From positions 248,001 through 312,000 of the forward strand of contig JAUFSD010000025.1 of the NCBI GenBank assembly GCA_033030425.1: DNA of 64,000 bases. Reading direction: 5' to 3'. The DNA is from Verpa conica (Eukaryota > Ascomycota > Pezizomycetes > Pezizales > Morchellaceae). Below, one piece after another: positions 1-11,870 of this stretch. The translations under genes and the position numbers were made by a program. Below the pieces are notes generated by a model. The model was not told where the DNA came from and made no database searches. It saw only the letters and a list, made by a program, of their open reading frames with translations. How positions within the stretch are numbered: position 1 is the first letter of the stretch; every line of letters starts with the position of its first letter.

Positions 1-202
1 AAATTACTACGTGACAAATATTGTACCAGCATTCCCGTCACGCTTCCCTGCTAGAACCATAACCACCCCCCCTAACTTTCTCTGTCATCACATCGTAATA
101 GACCCCCTTTACGGGTCCTTATTCTTTCCTTTTTGGCCTTCGAACAAGGAAAAAAAAAAAAAAAAAAAAAAACAGAAACAGGAATCAGTTAATGTAAAAA
201 CT

Positions 203-655
203 TTAACGACCCCCAGAACCAAACTCACCACTCCAGAATCCCCTGCCAACAGTCTCATCGGCCCCTTGCTTATGGTCATAGCGTTTATCCATCTCACGGT
301 TATGTTTCTCCACATCCTCCTTATTCCCCTGATTCGACTCACTCGAGCCGAACCAACCGTCATCCACGCTTGAGCTTTTTTTGTTATTACTGTTATTTAC
401 TGCCCCCTTGTTACCTGCCCGGTTGTGCTTCTCGCCGACGGGTTCGCGTCCTGGGTGCTCGGTGTTGTTGCGGTGACGAGAGCTTGTGGGCCCTGTGTAG
501 GAGGACTCACCGGTCTGGCCAATGTCGCCGTAGCCAGCTGTGGACGGCGTCGCGAGAGTGCGAGAGAAGGAGCGACGGCGGGTGAATGGGAGAGTCACTC
601 GTGGGGAGGCAGTAGTACGGACGAGGGGGAGGGGATTGCGGAAGAGGGATCGCAT
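203..655 (-). CDS. small hydrophilic protein with mitochondrial-type N-terminus (150 aa, hypothetical)
   Basis: This is an intronless 150-aa frame. The first ~40 residues are rich in Arg, Ser, Thr and Pro, lack acidic residues and include an RRRSFSRT stretch, which is typical of a cleavable mitochondrial presequence. The remainder is very hydrophilic (Asn, Lys, Gly, Ser, Glu, His), probably disordered, and contains a segment EDVEKHNREMDKRYD followed by a Gly/Trp-containing tail. I see no catalytic motif or membrane segment. The overlapping plus-strand frames are of low complexity and look like shadows. The 5' flank (656-800) is pyrimidine-rich with a short GT microsatellite, as is common in fungal promoters. 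The function is unknown; matrix localisation is inferred from the N-terminus only. Confidence 0.6.
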   Translation of the reverse strand: MRSLFRNPLPLVRTTASPRVTLPFTRRRSFSRTLATPSTAGYGDIGQTGESSYTGPTSSRHRNNTEHPGREPVGEKHNRAGNKGAVNNSNNKKSSSVDDGWFGSSESNQGNKEDVEKHNREMDKRYDHKQGADETVGRGFWSGEFGSGGR

Positions 656-1271
656 TGTGTGTGTGTGTTATACTTCACGTAAAGGATTTGGGAATTTCTC
701 TTTCTTTCTCTCAAAGGTAGGTAAGGTTTTTTGAATTGTGCTTTTGAGCTTTTGTTGTAGCAAGAGCTAGAGAAAGGGTAAAGTAAAAAAAGTAAAAAAA
801 AAGAACTATCTGTAATTGAAAGAGGGTTCTCAGTATGTTTTATGATATCTATTTCCCCCCATTATCTTTGAGCCCCCCCCCCGAGGGAGATTTCGGCGGG
901 TGGGTGCTATGAACCCCCATTGGTGTGATGTCATTGCTTCGATCTCTTCCAAGAACGGTGCAAAGTTTAATTGCTGCTTTTGCCAACGGGAACCAAGCGT
1001 TGCGGGGTGATAAGACCTCTGATCTTTACGGGGAACCTTTTGCTGTAGACCACCGTGCCTATCCGCCTATCCTTGGATTTTCTTTGATGTTGCACTGGCT
1101 CGTGATGCTGTGACGTCATGGAGCTTGTTCATGGGCTCTCACTCGGCTCTGCCAAGACGCTAGAAGAGTCAATTGAGACTAACCATGAACGGCAGGGGTC
1201 TAAGTTTCCTTTACCGGTCGTACTTGTCTCTCTGCCAGGACCTGAACATAAGTGCGTACGAACAGTGTGTA

Positions 1272-1378
1272 CTTCGGGGGTGGGGATAAGTGACGAGAAC
1301 TGTGGCGGTGGAATTATGCTGATCTTTTCCTACAGTTCGCCCTGCCACAGTTCTCGTCGCTTTCCTCCACCACCAAAG
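1272..1378. mobile_element. MITE-like inverted-repeat element, TA-flanked (107 bp)
   Basis: The two ends are imperfect inverted repeats of about 35 bp sharing the core GACGAGAACTGTGGC. TA occurs immediately outside both ends (1270-1271 and 1379-1380), the pattern left by Tc1/mariner/pogo-type transposition. There is no coding capacity. The right-hand TA is shared with the next element, so the two lie back to back. Confidence 0.6.
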
Positions 1379-1380
1379 TA

Positions 1381-1629
1381 CTAGAGGGTGGGGGAAAGTC
1401 TGGTAATCCGGCGGTGTAGCTGTGGCTAGTACTTTGATATAAACCCGGGCTATTTACATGAATTAATATCCTCTCACTAGGATAAAGTCTATCTACTGCC
1501 CTTAAGGCCTCTTCCCCGGCGTATTGAACTTCTAGTCTCGTGTAGAAGAGGGGCCTGGGAGGTAGTCGAGGTGATATCTCTAGGCTAGCCACTGCACGCC
1601 CGATCGTCAGACTTTCCCCCACCCCCTAG
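1381..1629. mobile_element. MITE-like inverted-repeat element, TA-flanked (249 bp)
   Basis: The ends are inverted repeats of about 28 bp (24 matching) sharing GGGTGGGGGAAAGTCTG. The dinucleotide TA lies directly outside each end (1379-1380 and 1630-1631). It has no transposase. A second, internal imperfect palindrome around 1505-1565 (GGCCTCTTCCCC against GAAGAGGGGCC) suggests a further fold. Confidence 0.65.
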
Positions 1630-1874
1630 TACTCCTTCTTTTAAAGCTATAGACACCACCAATAGACACAGCTCCCAACCTAAAAAGAAAAAGAAGATAC
1701 GCGTCGTGGTAATCTATTCTCTAACATGCGCGTTCAGGAGTGGGTTGCCCCTAGGCTACAGCCTATTTTTAGAGGGGGAGGGTGTTCAGTATTTGAGTCC
1801 ATTGTGGTTTTAATAACAGAATTGGGAGCGGGTGTGGTAGTGGACTAAAGCCATGTAGTGTGTACTGAATTATA

Positions 1875-2320
1875 ACGTATTCGATGGGGTTGTGGGTAGT
1901 TAGGGTAGTGTGTCGCATAGCAACACAGCAAAATTAAATACTACCAGCTATATGAAACCCACCTCCAATGTTCAAATAGCTTGATTTTATTTTGTACTTT
2001 GTATAATCTATCTTTTAGCTTACTCCTCTTTTTATTGCAGGTGAATTTTGCCTACAGTGACTGAGAAACTCTCCTGGCCCCTAATCACACACAAATATTT
2101 TGTATGGGGAACTTAGAAAGCAACATAACACAGCCAATTATAGGATAATCTGGCTATAGGGTCTATAATCCTTATTTACTCTTCTAAAAAGCATTTCTAG
2201 CTAGCTATTTATCTCTATATTGTTGTTGTTCTGTAGCTGCTAGCTAGGCTGCTCTTGACCCTTTGCTGTGTTTTTATGTGACACACTACCCCGACTGACC
2301 CACAACCCCATCGAACACGT
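1875..2320. mobile_element. MITE-like element with ~60-bp terminal inverted repeats (446 bp)
   Basis: The left end (1875-1933) and the right end (about 2260-2320) are inverted repeats over about 60 bp, sharing TTCGATGGGGTTGTGGGT, GGTAGTGTGTC and AACACAGCAAA. TA flanks both sides (1873-1874 and 2321-2322). The interior is AT-rich and non-coding. It is probably a non-autonomous DNA transposon of Tc1/mariner type. Confidence 0.65.
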
Positions 2321-2390
2321 TACCCCCCCCTGTCTTTCGTTTTCTCGTCAATTAATCAATAAGCTAATCTGATAAGATAATATCATTGTA

Positions 2391-2540
2391 GTCGTTCACG
2401 AATAGTGCCTGTTGACGAATAGGGAGGTTAGGCCAATAGAATCTTACAGAAACTTAGGATAGTTGATTGCTTTGGCAGCTTGGCAGCTTCTTACCATACT
2501 TGGAACCCCTGTTCGTCAACAGGTAGTATTCGTGAACGAC
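2391..2540. mobile_element. palindromic MITE-like element (about 150 bp)
   Basis: Inverted arms of about 33 bp share GTCGTTCACGAATA and CCTGTTGACGAA. TA precedes the left arm directly, while on the right the nearest TA is two bases further out, so the exact boundary is uncertain. No coding capacity. Confidence 0.5.
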
Positions 2541-3333
2541 TGTATATGGTTGTTTAGATATTCATTAAGAGCCCATAAAACTACTACCGTAGACGAACAC
2601 CAAAGTCTAGTGTGATGTAGACTCCACCAAATAACCCAAGAATGTCACCGTGGGGTACTGTTAGCAGGTAGTTCCTTCATCTTGACAGGGCCAGGCGAAG
2701 CCGCAAGCTGTAGTCTGGTCTTAGCCTGGGTAATACTAAGACTAGAGCTGAAGTCCCCGCCCTTCATCTCGTAGTTCGTTGAGTTCTTACGTAGCTGTGA
2801 GGCACTATATCCCAACTCGGATGACTACCAATACTATTATGTACGGTTGTACGCACTTGGTGCCTTCTCGTTTTAGCTCTAGCTATTTACATACCAACAA
2901 TCATCATCTATCTGTATTCTACTAGCTATCAATAGCAAAACTAATTGATATCTCTCTCTACATAGGAAGAGGCAAGTGGCTAAGGAGTGTAGTGGCTATA
3001 AGGAGGGTGGTGGAGTAATGTAGTAGAGAGTAGAGAGTGGTGTGTATTTGATGAGTAGTAGCTGTTAGGTCAACAGGCTGCCTGGATAATCAGATACCTG
3101 CCAAGGATTAGGGCTCTTGTCCCCTTCTATCTTTCTTGTATACTCTCCCTAGACCACCACCGGACAATAAAAAGAATGGACTATGAAGTACAGCGAGGTT
3201 TCGGTATAATCATACGAGCCAGGGACTATTTCTTGCGGCCCATAGGAATCTACCTTGACATACGCATAAAACCTTTCACCTCCGAACGTATGTATATATA
3301 GAGATCCTATACACTGTAATGTTTTATCTTATA

Positions 3334-3987
3334 GCGCGGTAAATGTGTCAAAACTCCGCCGATGGTATGGAGAAGGGGTATGGGATAGTACAGGTTTCAC
3401 ATTATCTCTACTAGGGCTGAGGATAAAGTATTGAGACACACTGAAAAGTTTATATAAAGATTTCATAGACCCGTGACGTAATAAACCATAGTGAAAAACA
3501 ATAAATTGCGGTGGTAGTAACAGAAAAAACTATGACCGCTCAGATCGATGATAGCCTGGTCTGACGAGAGTATAGTGGCTTACACAATAGAAAGGATCTC
3601 TACCCCTGGCACTTATACTCTAGTTTAATCTCGTGCCCAGCCCTTACACATAGCTAGGGATGGGAACGAGATTAATTATAGTACCTTATTTCATGCTACC
3701 TGACAGTCTTATTATATGCTGACTAACTAATACTTCTTTTGATATAGTACTGTAGTCTCATTCTGTAAAAAGAATGGCAAATGGCTTTCACAGTGTTCAG
3801 ACGCTTGAGAAGTGGAGGTACTTGTACAGCTACTAAGGTTAAAACCTAGGGCTACTCCGGTAAAATTTGTTTTTCGTTTTTCAAGAGGTATAGAGCGCTG
3901 AATACTAAGATATTTGCACACAAGCCTACTGGATTTCAGTACTTGGTACTATCTATGGTAACTTAAGTTTTGATACATTTACCACTC
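3334..3987. mobile_element. TA-flanked inverted-repeat element (654 bp), dispersed family
   Basis: The terminal 22 bp match in inverted orientation at 19 positions, with core GGTAAATGTGTCAAAACT on the left and its near complement on the right. TA lies outside both ends (3332-3333 and 3988-3989). Related end sequences occur near 16.93 kb and 25.67 kb, so this belongs to a dispersed family. A 64-codon frame inside it is not credible as a gene. Confidence 0.5.
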
Positions 3988-4838
3988 TATATTATTTTAG
4001 GAACGTACTGTGTTGTATTGCATGTATTAGTACATATAATTGATTGTCAGACCTAGTGTGTTAGCGGGTACGTATGTACCGTCCTATCGATTCATCTCTA
4101 CCTCTTAATCTCATCCCTCCTGCCCAAACCCATCCCGCCTCCTACTCTATATAAAGTCACTATATCTACCAAGCTACAAGAATATATAATTTATCTGATC
4201 CTAGAATTTGTCCGAAGTGACTTATATGGGAGATCTCTTAGCTCAGGAATATTATGACCGGCTTCAGGACCTCCGAACTTAACTACCATATTTAGATACG
4301 CTTGCGCCATATACCACGACCCTATAATCTAGTCCCAAATTGAAATAAAAGCTACGATTCTAATTCCATAATTAGCCATTAGAGCTGCAAAGGTGGCTAG
4401 GCTGCTCGTTTGTGCATGTAGTCAATTTAGAATTCGACTACATAGCATTGGGTATACTTAGGTCTTTAATTCTGACGCTTTATACCTTCAACTAAATAAA
4501 TATAAAAAAATAGAAAAGGTGTCTGGTCAAGCTATATTCAGTATGAAATCTGGTCTAGTACTACCTGTAATATATATATATATTGAAAGTAATTAATTGA
4601 GATCGAGGAGATATTGGGTAATGAAGTTGTGTGCCTAATCTTCACATTAGCATGTACCAATCATGCAAGCAGTTGGCTATATATACTGGCTCTCTGGAAC
4701 TCAGTAGCGGGGGGGGGAGATATCCTTATAATTATATATATATAATTGGGTGGAAACTATCTACAAAACCTGTAAAAATAGAATGAGAAAGAAATAATAA
4801 AAACTATAGATACATCTACACGACCTGTCTCAAGCAAT

Positions 4839-6636
4839 CTAATGTTCTGTACATTGACTCAAGCCGTTGTACGTGTAACATTTCCCGTCGGGGTACATAT
4901 TGTCGACCGCCTCTGTTCCAGACTTGAACCGTACAACATTGAATAGATAAGTGCAGCCCTCACATGCGGGCTTGGACGCTGCAGTATTAAGACATATATG
5001 GTCGATGCAGTGGGCGAGCTCCATTCTCTTGATGGTTCTGGCGTCTATGGAAACCGAAACAAGTGTACTTGGGACATCGTTTGTACTTTCCGATCCCCCG
5101 AGGCCCGCAAGCGTTGCTAATCCCCACACCTCGGCACAATCCCCTATTCTTTGCTGTCCCTCATGTCTCCTCCTTACACCACTAGATTCACCTTTTCTTG
5201 CCCGCATATCTGGCAGCGGGCTCAGCTCCAGCTTCTCCTCGCCCTCTGGAACCGGCAACCTTTTGCCTCCTAAAACCGGCAACTCCTCCTCTAGAATTGG
5301 CAACTTCTTTTCTCTCCTCATAAACTTTCTCTTACCCTTTTTCTTCTCTCCCCCCTCCACTGGATCTGTCCCTGATTCCTCCGTGTTCTGCCGCCCTCCA
5401 TTAAATGCAGTACGAACCTTCCAGAGAAGTCCCCGCTCTGCTTTCTCTTTCTTTCTCGTCTCATCTCGGATTTTTTTCATTTTCTCCTCATTCTCCTTCC
5501 TTCTCTTCTCAATCTCTAGTAATTCCAGCTTTTTGAGTTCTCTCTGTTGCTTCTCCTCTTCCTGCTCCTCCTCCCGTCGCCACTGCTCTCCCTCCTTATA
5601 AATCACTGAAAATCTCCATATCTCTTGGAAAAGCTCTTCTAGTTCAGTTATCTCCTTAACTTCGGTGGCCTCAGGGATCCCGAGCGGTGAAGATAATGTT
5701 CGTCTTGCTGTGTTTTCATCATGTGTAAATTCAAGGGAACATAGTTCTAGCGGATGTCCTCCAATCGCCTTATCCACTAACTCGTGTCTTGAATTTATCA
5801 TGGCTCTTCTGTCTTCTAGGGGCCAAAATTTAGTTGAAACTTTGGGCTTTGTCGTTCCGCAAACGTATATCGTATCTTTGCCAATCTGTCGACTCATGAC
5901 ACAGAATACAGTTGGAAATTTAGCTGCGATGGTGGTAACCCATTTCCCTAACAAGGTTGCAAGGAGCCATTGGTACTGAATCGTAGAAAGCTCCCCCTCA
6001 GGGGGTGGGCATGGATGCTTGGGCGTATTTAGGGGCGCGATGTTGAGAACTGCCGCCAAGGCGCAAAAGATAGAAAATATCTCGACGTCTTTGCCGTGTA
6101 TTTTAACCTTGAATTTTTTTTTTACCAGAACCCTCCCCTGATTTTCCCTTTTCCATTCTTCTGTTGGTTTAACTAAGGCCTCACCACTATTTTCAATATC
6201 CCATTTTGCACTATAAAGTTAGTTCTATTTCTTAGAAATAGGGCGGAGGTAATTACAAGTATGGTTTTATCGCTCCTACCCATAGGTTTTTCAGGTCCGT
6301 TCTACTCTCATTTATGAATATATCATCTGAGGCAGTAGAAGAATTTGAAGATGATTCTTCATCTTTGTCACTCGCGCTGTGTGTAGAGGACCTATCGCTC
6401 TCACCCCAGTCTGTCTCGTCGTCCCTGACGTTCATGTCTCCGTTTCCGTTTCCGTTTCCGCTGATATCTTCCGTGCACCGAACTCGCAGAAATTCCCCTA
6501 TCAAATTTACGTCCCACTTGATTGCACTTTTAAAATGGACCCGTCTCCATGTCTCGTACTGGTATGCTCTGATTTGCTCTTTAGGTAGTGGCGATATAGA
6601 CCTCGAAGGAGGGCCAACCTGGGGCTCTGCGGACAT
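4839..6636 (-). CDS. deaminase-like domain protein, copy A (two exons, 583 aa)
   Basis: Exons are 6636-6257 and 6210-4839. The 46-bp intron (GTAATT...CTAACTTTATAG) splits a phenylalanine codon in phase 2. The splice is supported by the paralogue at 17384-18938, whose intron lies at the same residue and phase. An N-terminal segment (about 1-60) is followed by an acidic, Ser-rich linker. A conserved block around VKIHGKD...ALAAVLN...IQYQWLL...LLGKW follows, then a long charged coiled-coil linker rich in Glu, Lys and Arg. The C-terminus carries GDCAEVWGLATL (CAE at about 485-487) and PACEGC (Cys 543 and 546). CAE plus CxxC is the zinc-ligand signature of the nucleotide/nucleic-acid deaminase superfamily, and the fungal OTT_1508-like family is the closest named group I know. 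Assignment to that family is inference; the substrate is unknown. The gene diverges from the repeat-domain gene at 9499. Confidence 0.7.
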
Positions 6637-9498
6637 CTAGGTCAACAATAATGACTAAGATGTACTAAGAGTGTGAAAAGTAGTATTTGTGTAGATGAAG
6701 AAAATAGGTAGATAAGTTGGTCTTAAGGTATATGATCTCGAAAAAGTTCCCTTGACTAAAACCTTATATATGTGTGTGCTTAATTAGCTTCTAGCTTCAA
6801 ATGGTTTTTTTGACCGTAATATAGATACCACAGGATGTGTTGGCGAGCACATGCACAGAGGGTTATCTAATACTATCTAGATTGCCACAAATATTACGAT
6901 CCCACGCATCGGCTGCCTGGCGCAGGAATGATGGTACTAGCTAGCTAGCTAGGATCAGCAAAATCCTGTATAGTAGTAGAAGTCTTTGCCCCAATAATCA
7001 AGGTTAAGAAATGTAGTGTAACGTACTCCAAACTAGCTAAGAGCATGGAAAAACTCAGTTCATCTGTGATCTGGTCCGAGGCTGGACTTTTTTTTCCTAA
7101 GTCGTGTATACGTGTAAAATCTGGGGTCACACAATGATTGAATGGTTCTGTGATTCCAATTTGCTTATGTTGCCTAGCTATGTAGCTAGCCCCACACTGA
7201 TCAACCAGTATTTGCACATTATTCTACATATACCAGCTTCCTGAATAGGCTTATACTACACCAATACTTCACCTCTATGTCAGCATTAAAAGAGAAATGT
7301 GTTAATACATATATATTACCTGTCATATATATCAACGATGCTGTTGCTAAACACCACACGCCTATAACCCAAATATAAGACGAACCTAGAGATTACTTTC
7401 AGGTCTGATAATAGACTATGGAAATTCAAAGCCATTTCTTTAAAAATATGCGCTATGACAAGATATATGTTAGGCTGGAAAAGGCTGAGGCCCTTTTGGA
7501 ATAGCCTTCAAGGCGTGATCTAGGACTATTCAAGCTGGAAACATTTTAGACCCGATGCGGTGGCTAAAGCCTGATGGTGATTTTTTCTCTTTTAAGATCG
7601 ACCGCAGTACGTAGAGAGGGGTTCTGCTGAACACCACCGAAATGTTTCAAGGTGCAATTTAACTTGCGCCTTGCATGCACGCAGCATTTGCAACATCGCC
7701 CAATGGCTCCGCGATTTCATTATGATTATGTTGATCCACGGAGAAAGCATGAGCGGCTAGTTAAGGGTTGATGCGTCCTTCAAGCGCACCAAAGAGCAAA
7801 TCTCTTTGTTACTCGCTCTTAAATGATAGCGCAAGCGTATATAGATTAACCCCGCGCTACGCCTAAAGTTCCTAAATTACACAGTAATTTAGTGAATTCC
7901 AGTATACCATATACATGAGGCTCATATATCCAACTATTTTTGGCAGCTATGAATAACTAGAGGATCTGAATGGCTATAGGAATCACCAAGGTAGATTAGG
8001 CTGAGCTGTGCTATCATGCCATGCACAGAACTCGATTCATTGGGATAAATCGCTTTCTGGGCAGCGCAGCCGGGAAGATGTTGAGGCTCAACTAGCCAAA
8101 AGGTAGTCTACTACTGAGAAAGACTATATCCCTAGAATACCGTATAGTTTCTTGGGATTCGAGCAGCAACTAACCATAGCCAACCCTAAGAACCATTACT
8201 ACACCTTGGGGCGAAATTAACTATCGGGATTACAGCTTGAACCAAACACCACAATGAAATGAGATATATCACGTAGAAACTTAGGAACTCTTTGATAAAA
8301 ATGTATTTACACAGGCGTTTATTAAATACTCGTAGTGAGGAGAGACACAGCACCAAAACTCACCAAAACCCTTTCACAGAAAAACCCCAAAATCATACAC
8401 AAAGCCAGGAATAAGTTATCTATAGTACCCAGAGCTACTGTGATAAATCTATATTGTTATTGTGATTGTGTTTGTTGTCTTATCATGTTGTTTTGCTGCT
8501 ACTACCTCCCACACACATAATTTTGAGTGTCGCCTAAGGTTGCAACCTCCCTACGAGTATTTAATAAACGCCTGAGTAGCCTGGAATGAATTTCTGCTCT
8601 GCCAGAAATGCCTTGATGTTGCACTAGAGATGTAGGAGAGTGTATAAGATATTGAGGCTCATGGCTGTTACCCACGATCCGGGTAATTGATTTCGCCGCA
8701 AGTACTTAGGCCGAAATTAGGTGTTGTCAGGTTCCGACTGATTTTTGCGGCGTTGTAATTCACCGATATCTGGAGGCTCAGTTGTCACATTGCAACGCTG
8801 GGTGCCGAGAATAGGGAGCGCACCTCAATACTGGAGGATTTCGCACGGGGTAGTAAGTTTTTAAAAAGAATCCGGGGTAGCAAATTTATTTTACAGTAGA
8901 AAAAATATTTTGGCAGGGCATTTCGTATCGGACACCAAGGGATCATAGCGCGGATTCTAGGTGTTGACAGACTAACCCTGTATGTAGTGCATGCAGGTTG
9001 GCATAAATGTAAGACCCACATTGCCGGTACTTCTGGTTAGCAGGTTTCGGGAGAGGTGCATGCAGTGCGTCCGTGGATATCAATAACAAGGGGTCTGGTG
9101 GGGCCCTTCCACTGCATAAGAGATACGTAGTATACTCTGCATGATCCTTGATCCCTGCTCTGCCTCTGTATCACCCACCAAGTCGCGCAATAGTATCCGC
9201 CTTCCCCCCGGGTAGTATAGGCGCCCCCTTTGAGACGTTTTTATCTGAATATTCTCTGGGGCACCCATAACCAATGTTTTGTATCGACTCCTACCTAGAA
9301 AATTTAGTGAGATTGTAACTGGTTCTGCTTGAGTTCCACAGAGCACTTTCTCTAATACGCTTAAAGATTCCCCCCTTCGTTGTTCTTCTCATTTTCTTTA
9401 TATTACCTACTTATTTCTAGGCCGACAGGCACACAACCAACTCCCACCCTTAACTTCTCCCCGCTACCTGGGAGCAGAACTCCACCTGATACAAAATA
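6637..9498. other. divergent intergenic region of gene pair A
   Basis: This 2.9-kb stretch separates the two divergent genes and must hold both promoters. I see no credible gene. It contains one clear MITE (8310-8576). The start-proximal 100 bp (6640-6720) weakly resembles the region upstream of the paralogue at 18938 (for example GATGAAG...TAG.TGGATAAGT), consistent with an old segmental duplication. Confidence 0.5.
8310..8576. mobile_element. MITE-like element with 31-bp terminal inverted repeats (267 bp)
   Basis: The ends are almost perfect inverted repeats sharing CAGGCGTTTATTAAATACTC and continuing through GTAG.GAGG. TA lies directly outside both ends (8308-8309 and 8577-8578). The 61-codon frame inside is not a gene. 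This is one of the best-preserved elements in the region. Confidence 0.75.
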
Positions 9499-10224
9499 AT
9501 GGAGAAATTACACCTTCTCTTGAGAAGCCTATGCTGTGGCTGGAAGTTTGAGAAGGAGCACGATGAGAAGGGCAGCGCCCCGCTTAAGTTTGGGTCTATA
9601 GCTGAATATCAGGTACATAACCGCTCTTTTTAAAAAAAAAAATTTAAAAGTATATTCATGTCAAACCACTGATCAGTATCGTAGAGCACATCTGTAAACC
9701 CTAGGGCTAGAGAATTAGCTACATCAACTACAATTACTCCTACACCAGCAGTTACTTCGGCTCTAAACGCGCAAGCCACCCCTATATCCTCTATAACCAG
9801 TGGCTTTACAGTTCTCAACCCACAAGAAGCCGAAAAAACGATATCTACATCTACTCGTGTTACTCGGGGTAAGGAAAAAGATGACCTAGAATTATGGAAG
9901 GACCTCCTAAAGGATATGAACCCGGCAGAATGGGAGGTTATGGGTCAAGACCTGGGTTACTATGGGGATAAGGATGGATTAGCTTCTGAGATTCGTGAAG
10001 AGTTTGGTCTTACTCTTGTCAAGAACTCTAAAGTAGTTCAAAATCGCGCCTCAAGTTCCACTGTTTGTTGGTGTATGGAGGGTGTTTTTACATTTGGGCT
10101 CCAATTTGAGTCCTGTTGCCTGATTTCTAGGAGTATAGCTAATGCGCACAAATATCTCAAAACCCCAGGGCTACAAGCGGAGGGGCCAGTGAGATCATCT
10201 GGGCGGCCTTATTTCGGGACATGA
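9499..10224 (+). CDS. single-copy gene of a novel ~120-aa repeat-domain family (two exons, 217 aa)
   Basis: Exons are 9499-9612 and 9685-10224, with a 72-bp GT-AG intron (GTACATAACC...ATCGTAG) between whole codons. Exon 2 is open only from the acceptor, because a stop lies just upstream of it. Residues 1-38 are a Cys/Lys-containing leader, then comes a Thr/Ala/Pro-rich linker. From about residue 108 there is one ~110-aa domain with the pattern LELWKDLL, then GLASEIREEFGLTL, CWCMEGVFTF, LISRSIANAHKYL and a closing GRPYF. The same pattern occurs five times in the protein at 22625-25104, so the domain boundaries are defined by internal comparison. I do not recognise the family and see no catalytic residues. 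It diverges from the deaminase-like gene at 6636. Confidence 0.65.
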
Positions 10225-10666
10225 TCTGAGAATTGGGCCGTACTGAAGGTGAGAAATATTTCAACTTCCAGTTTCTCCTGATTCTAGTTTATCTCCGTTT
10301 TTTTCTTTCCCTCTAGGTATTTTTTTCCCCCTTGTTATATTTCCTTGTCTTCATAGAGTAGGTCTTACACTTTAGGCTAAGCAAGATAGGCCCCCACTGT
10401 ATATAGTTATTTATGCTAGCTTAAATTAACAAAAAGTGTCATAATCCGTTTGATTGTCGCGTTGTACGATCGATATAAGCAGTCAAATATATGCTCTCGA
10501 GGATATTGAGCAAGTGATCGGGTTCACCCAGCTGTGGGAGGGAACATGCCAGGACATCCTCACTTGACAATTGACGGGTATACTGTCGGACCGACCGGCG
10601 CCTCGGGCGTAGACTGTATTTAGCTAGCTAAATTTTATACCGACAGATCGATGAGTCGGTGATTTA

Positions 10667-10911
10667 CTCGTAGTCGTCAAGCGTTTCCGGATTATGGTAA
10701 CTGGGAGAGCGACATGTCTCTCTTACCAGCTCACATTCTGAGCTTGTGGGGCCTGTGCAATTGGTTAAACATAAGAACTATCTTTTCTTAATCGTCGGTT
10801 CAGCGTATCACTGTAGTCCCTTTTGACCTACACCCTGTTTATCTGGTGGATCTCAGTGAGCGACATTACGCTCCCAATCACCCTATTCCGTAAACGCTTG
10901 ACGACTACGAG
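10667..10911. mobile_element. MITE-like element, TA-flanked (245 bp)
   Basis: The terminal inverted repeats are perfect for about 20 bp (CTCGTAGTCGTCAAGCGTTT at the left, its complement at the right). TA is directly outside both ends (10665-10666 and 10912-10913). There is no open frame of note. Confidence 0.7.
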
Positions 10912-11793
10912 TACCTTTAGTACGTAGGGATAGTCTCTCCACCGAAAATCTACCAGGACCGCAAGTGTGATATTTTTATACTTGGATTTAATTGCCACTG
11001 GTAGTAATTACAGGTTTTGACCTCATATTTGCTACATTCATTATCTGTAATGAGCGACTCCGAGCCGAGGCTCTGGTTATTCCTATCAAAATATTCCTGG
11101 GATTTGTCAGCTACCACCATTCATACCTCTCATACGTTAGCTGTTTTTGGAACGGGTTATTGCATGCCCGGGCCCCCAGGCTTGGCACATCTTGTCGATT
11201 TCACGAACGTCAGCTTTTTACGAGCATAATCGCTGGTGTATGGCTAATCTGAGTTTTAGTATATACCACTCAAATTTAGCAAAATCGATACTAGAAGCAC
11301 ACCCTATAAAGTCCCGTAACGGAATTTCTTACACGGAAGTACTCCCTAATCACTGCGTCCTATGGAGTTATTCCGGTGTGGGCCCCGTGCGGCTGTTGGC
11401 CTGGAATGTACTCTAAACAAATAGGATGCTATCATGCTTGACACAATAGATTCTAAACATTGGTTTCCTAGAGGGAGATAACTTTCTACACTAGTAGATT
11501 CCTCAGTTGAGCCTCATGCTCAAGGTGCTCAACCGCTTCTGGCAGGCCGATCGCCATTACATGCCGTGGTGATCGAGGCTGCCAGATCGGGCCTATTATA
11601 TAAGGGTACCTACTTGGGAGCATGAATACGGGAGTATTCTCGTGGTCTTGTGGCAAATTCTATCCTCGTAATCTCATGACTTTTTGTAGAACTGGCTAGG
11701 CCTGCGCACCGCATGAGTTATGTGCCAGTTATTCTAGGTAGTCTAAGAACATCATGAGATTATAAGTACAATAGCGGAAAGAGGGGTGTTTTC

Positions 11794-11870
11794 GGTCATA
11801 GTTTACTACTGCATACCAGATTTTGTACCCAGAACAATAAAATCACATGAAAAGAAAAAAAAGAAAAAAA
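11794..11870 (+). mobile_element. 5'-truncated LINE copy (77 bp) with target-site duplication
   Basis: The insert begins GGTCATAGTTTA and carries ATACCAGATTTTGTACCCAG followed by AATAAAATCAC and an A-rich tail. This matches the last ~65 bp of the full-length LINE at 49476-54620. It is bracketed by a perfect 13-bp direct repeat, GAGGGGTGTTTTC (11781-11793 and 11871-11883); AAA precedes both copies. This is the structure of a target-primed reverse-transcription product truncated to its 3' end. Confidence 0.8.

Larger units (their letters stand above)
656..4838. other. gene-free AT-rich stretch with several MITE-like inverted repeats
   Basis: No convincing coding frame is present; the short frames here lack codon structure and overlap inverted repeats. 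The stretch contains four TA-flanked inverted-repeat elements (1272-1378, 1381-1629, 1875-2320, 3334-3987) and a fifth palindrome (2391-2540). The remainder is unassigned AT-rich sequence. Confidence 0.6.

Noticed and set aside
4951..5601. 216-codon plus-strand frame
   Set aside because: It is antisense to the charged linker of the deaminase-like gene, whose frame is confirmed by a conserved paralogue and intron.
8335..8520. 61-codon plus frame
   Set aside because: It lies entirely inside a MITE with perfect ends; such frames occur by chance.
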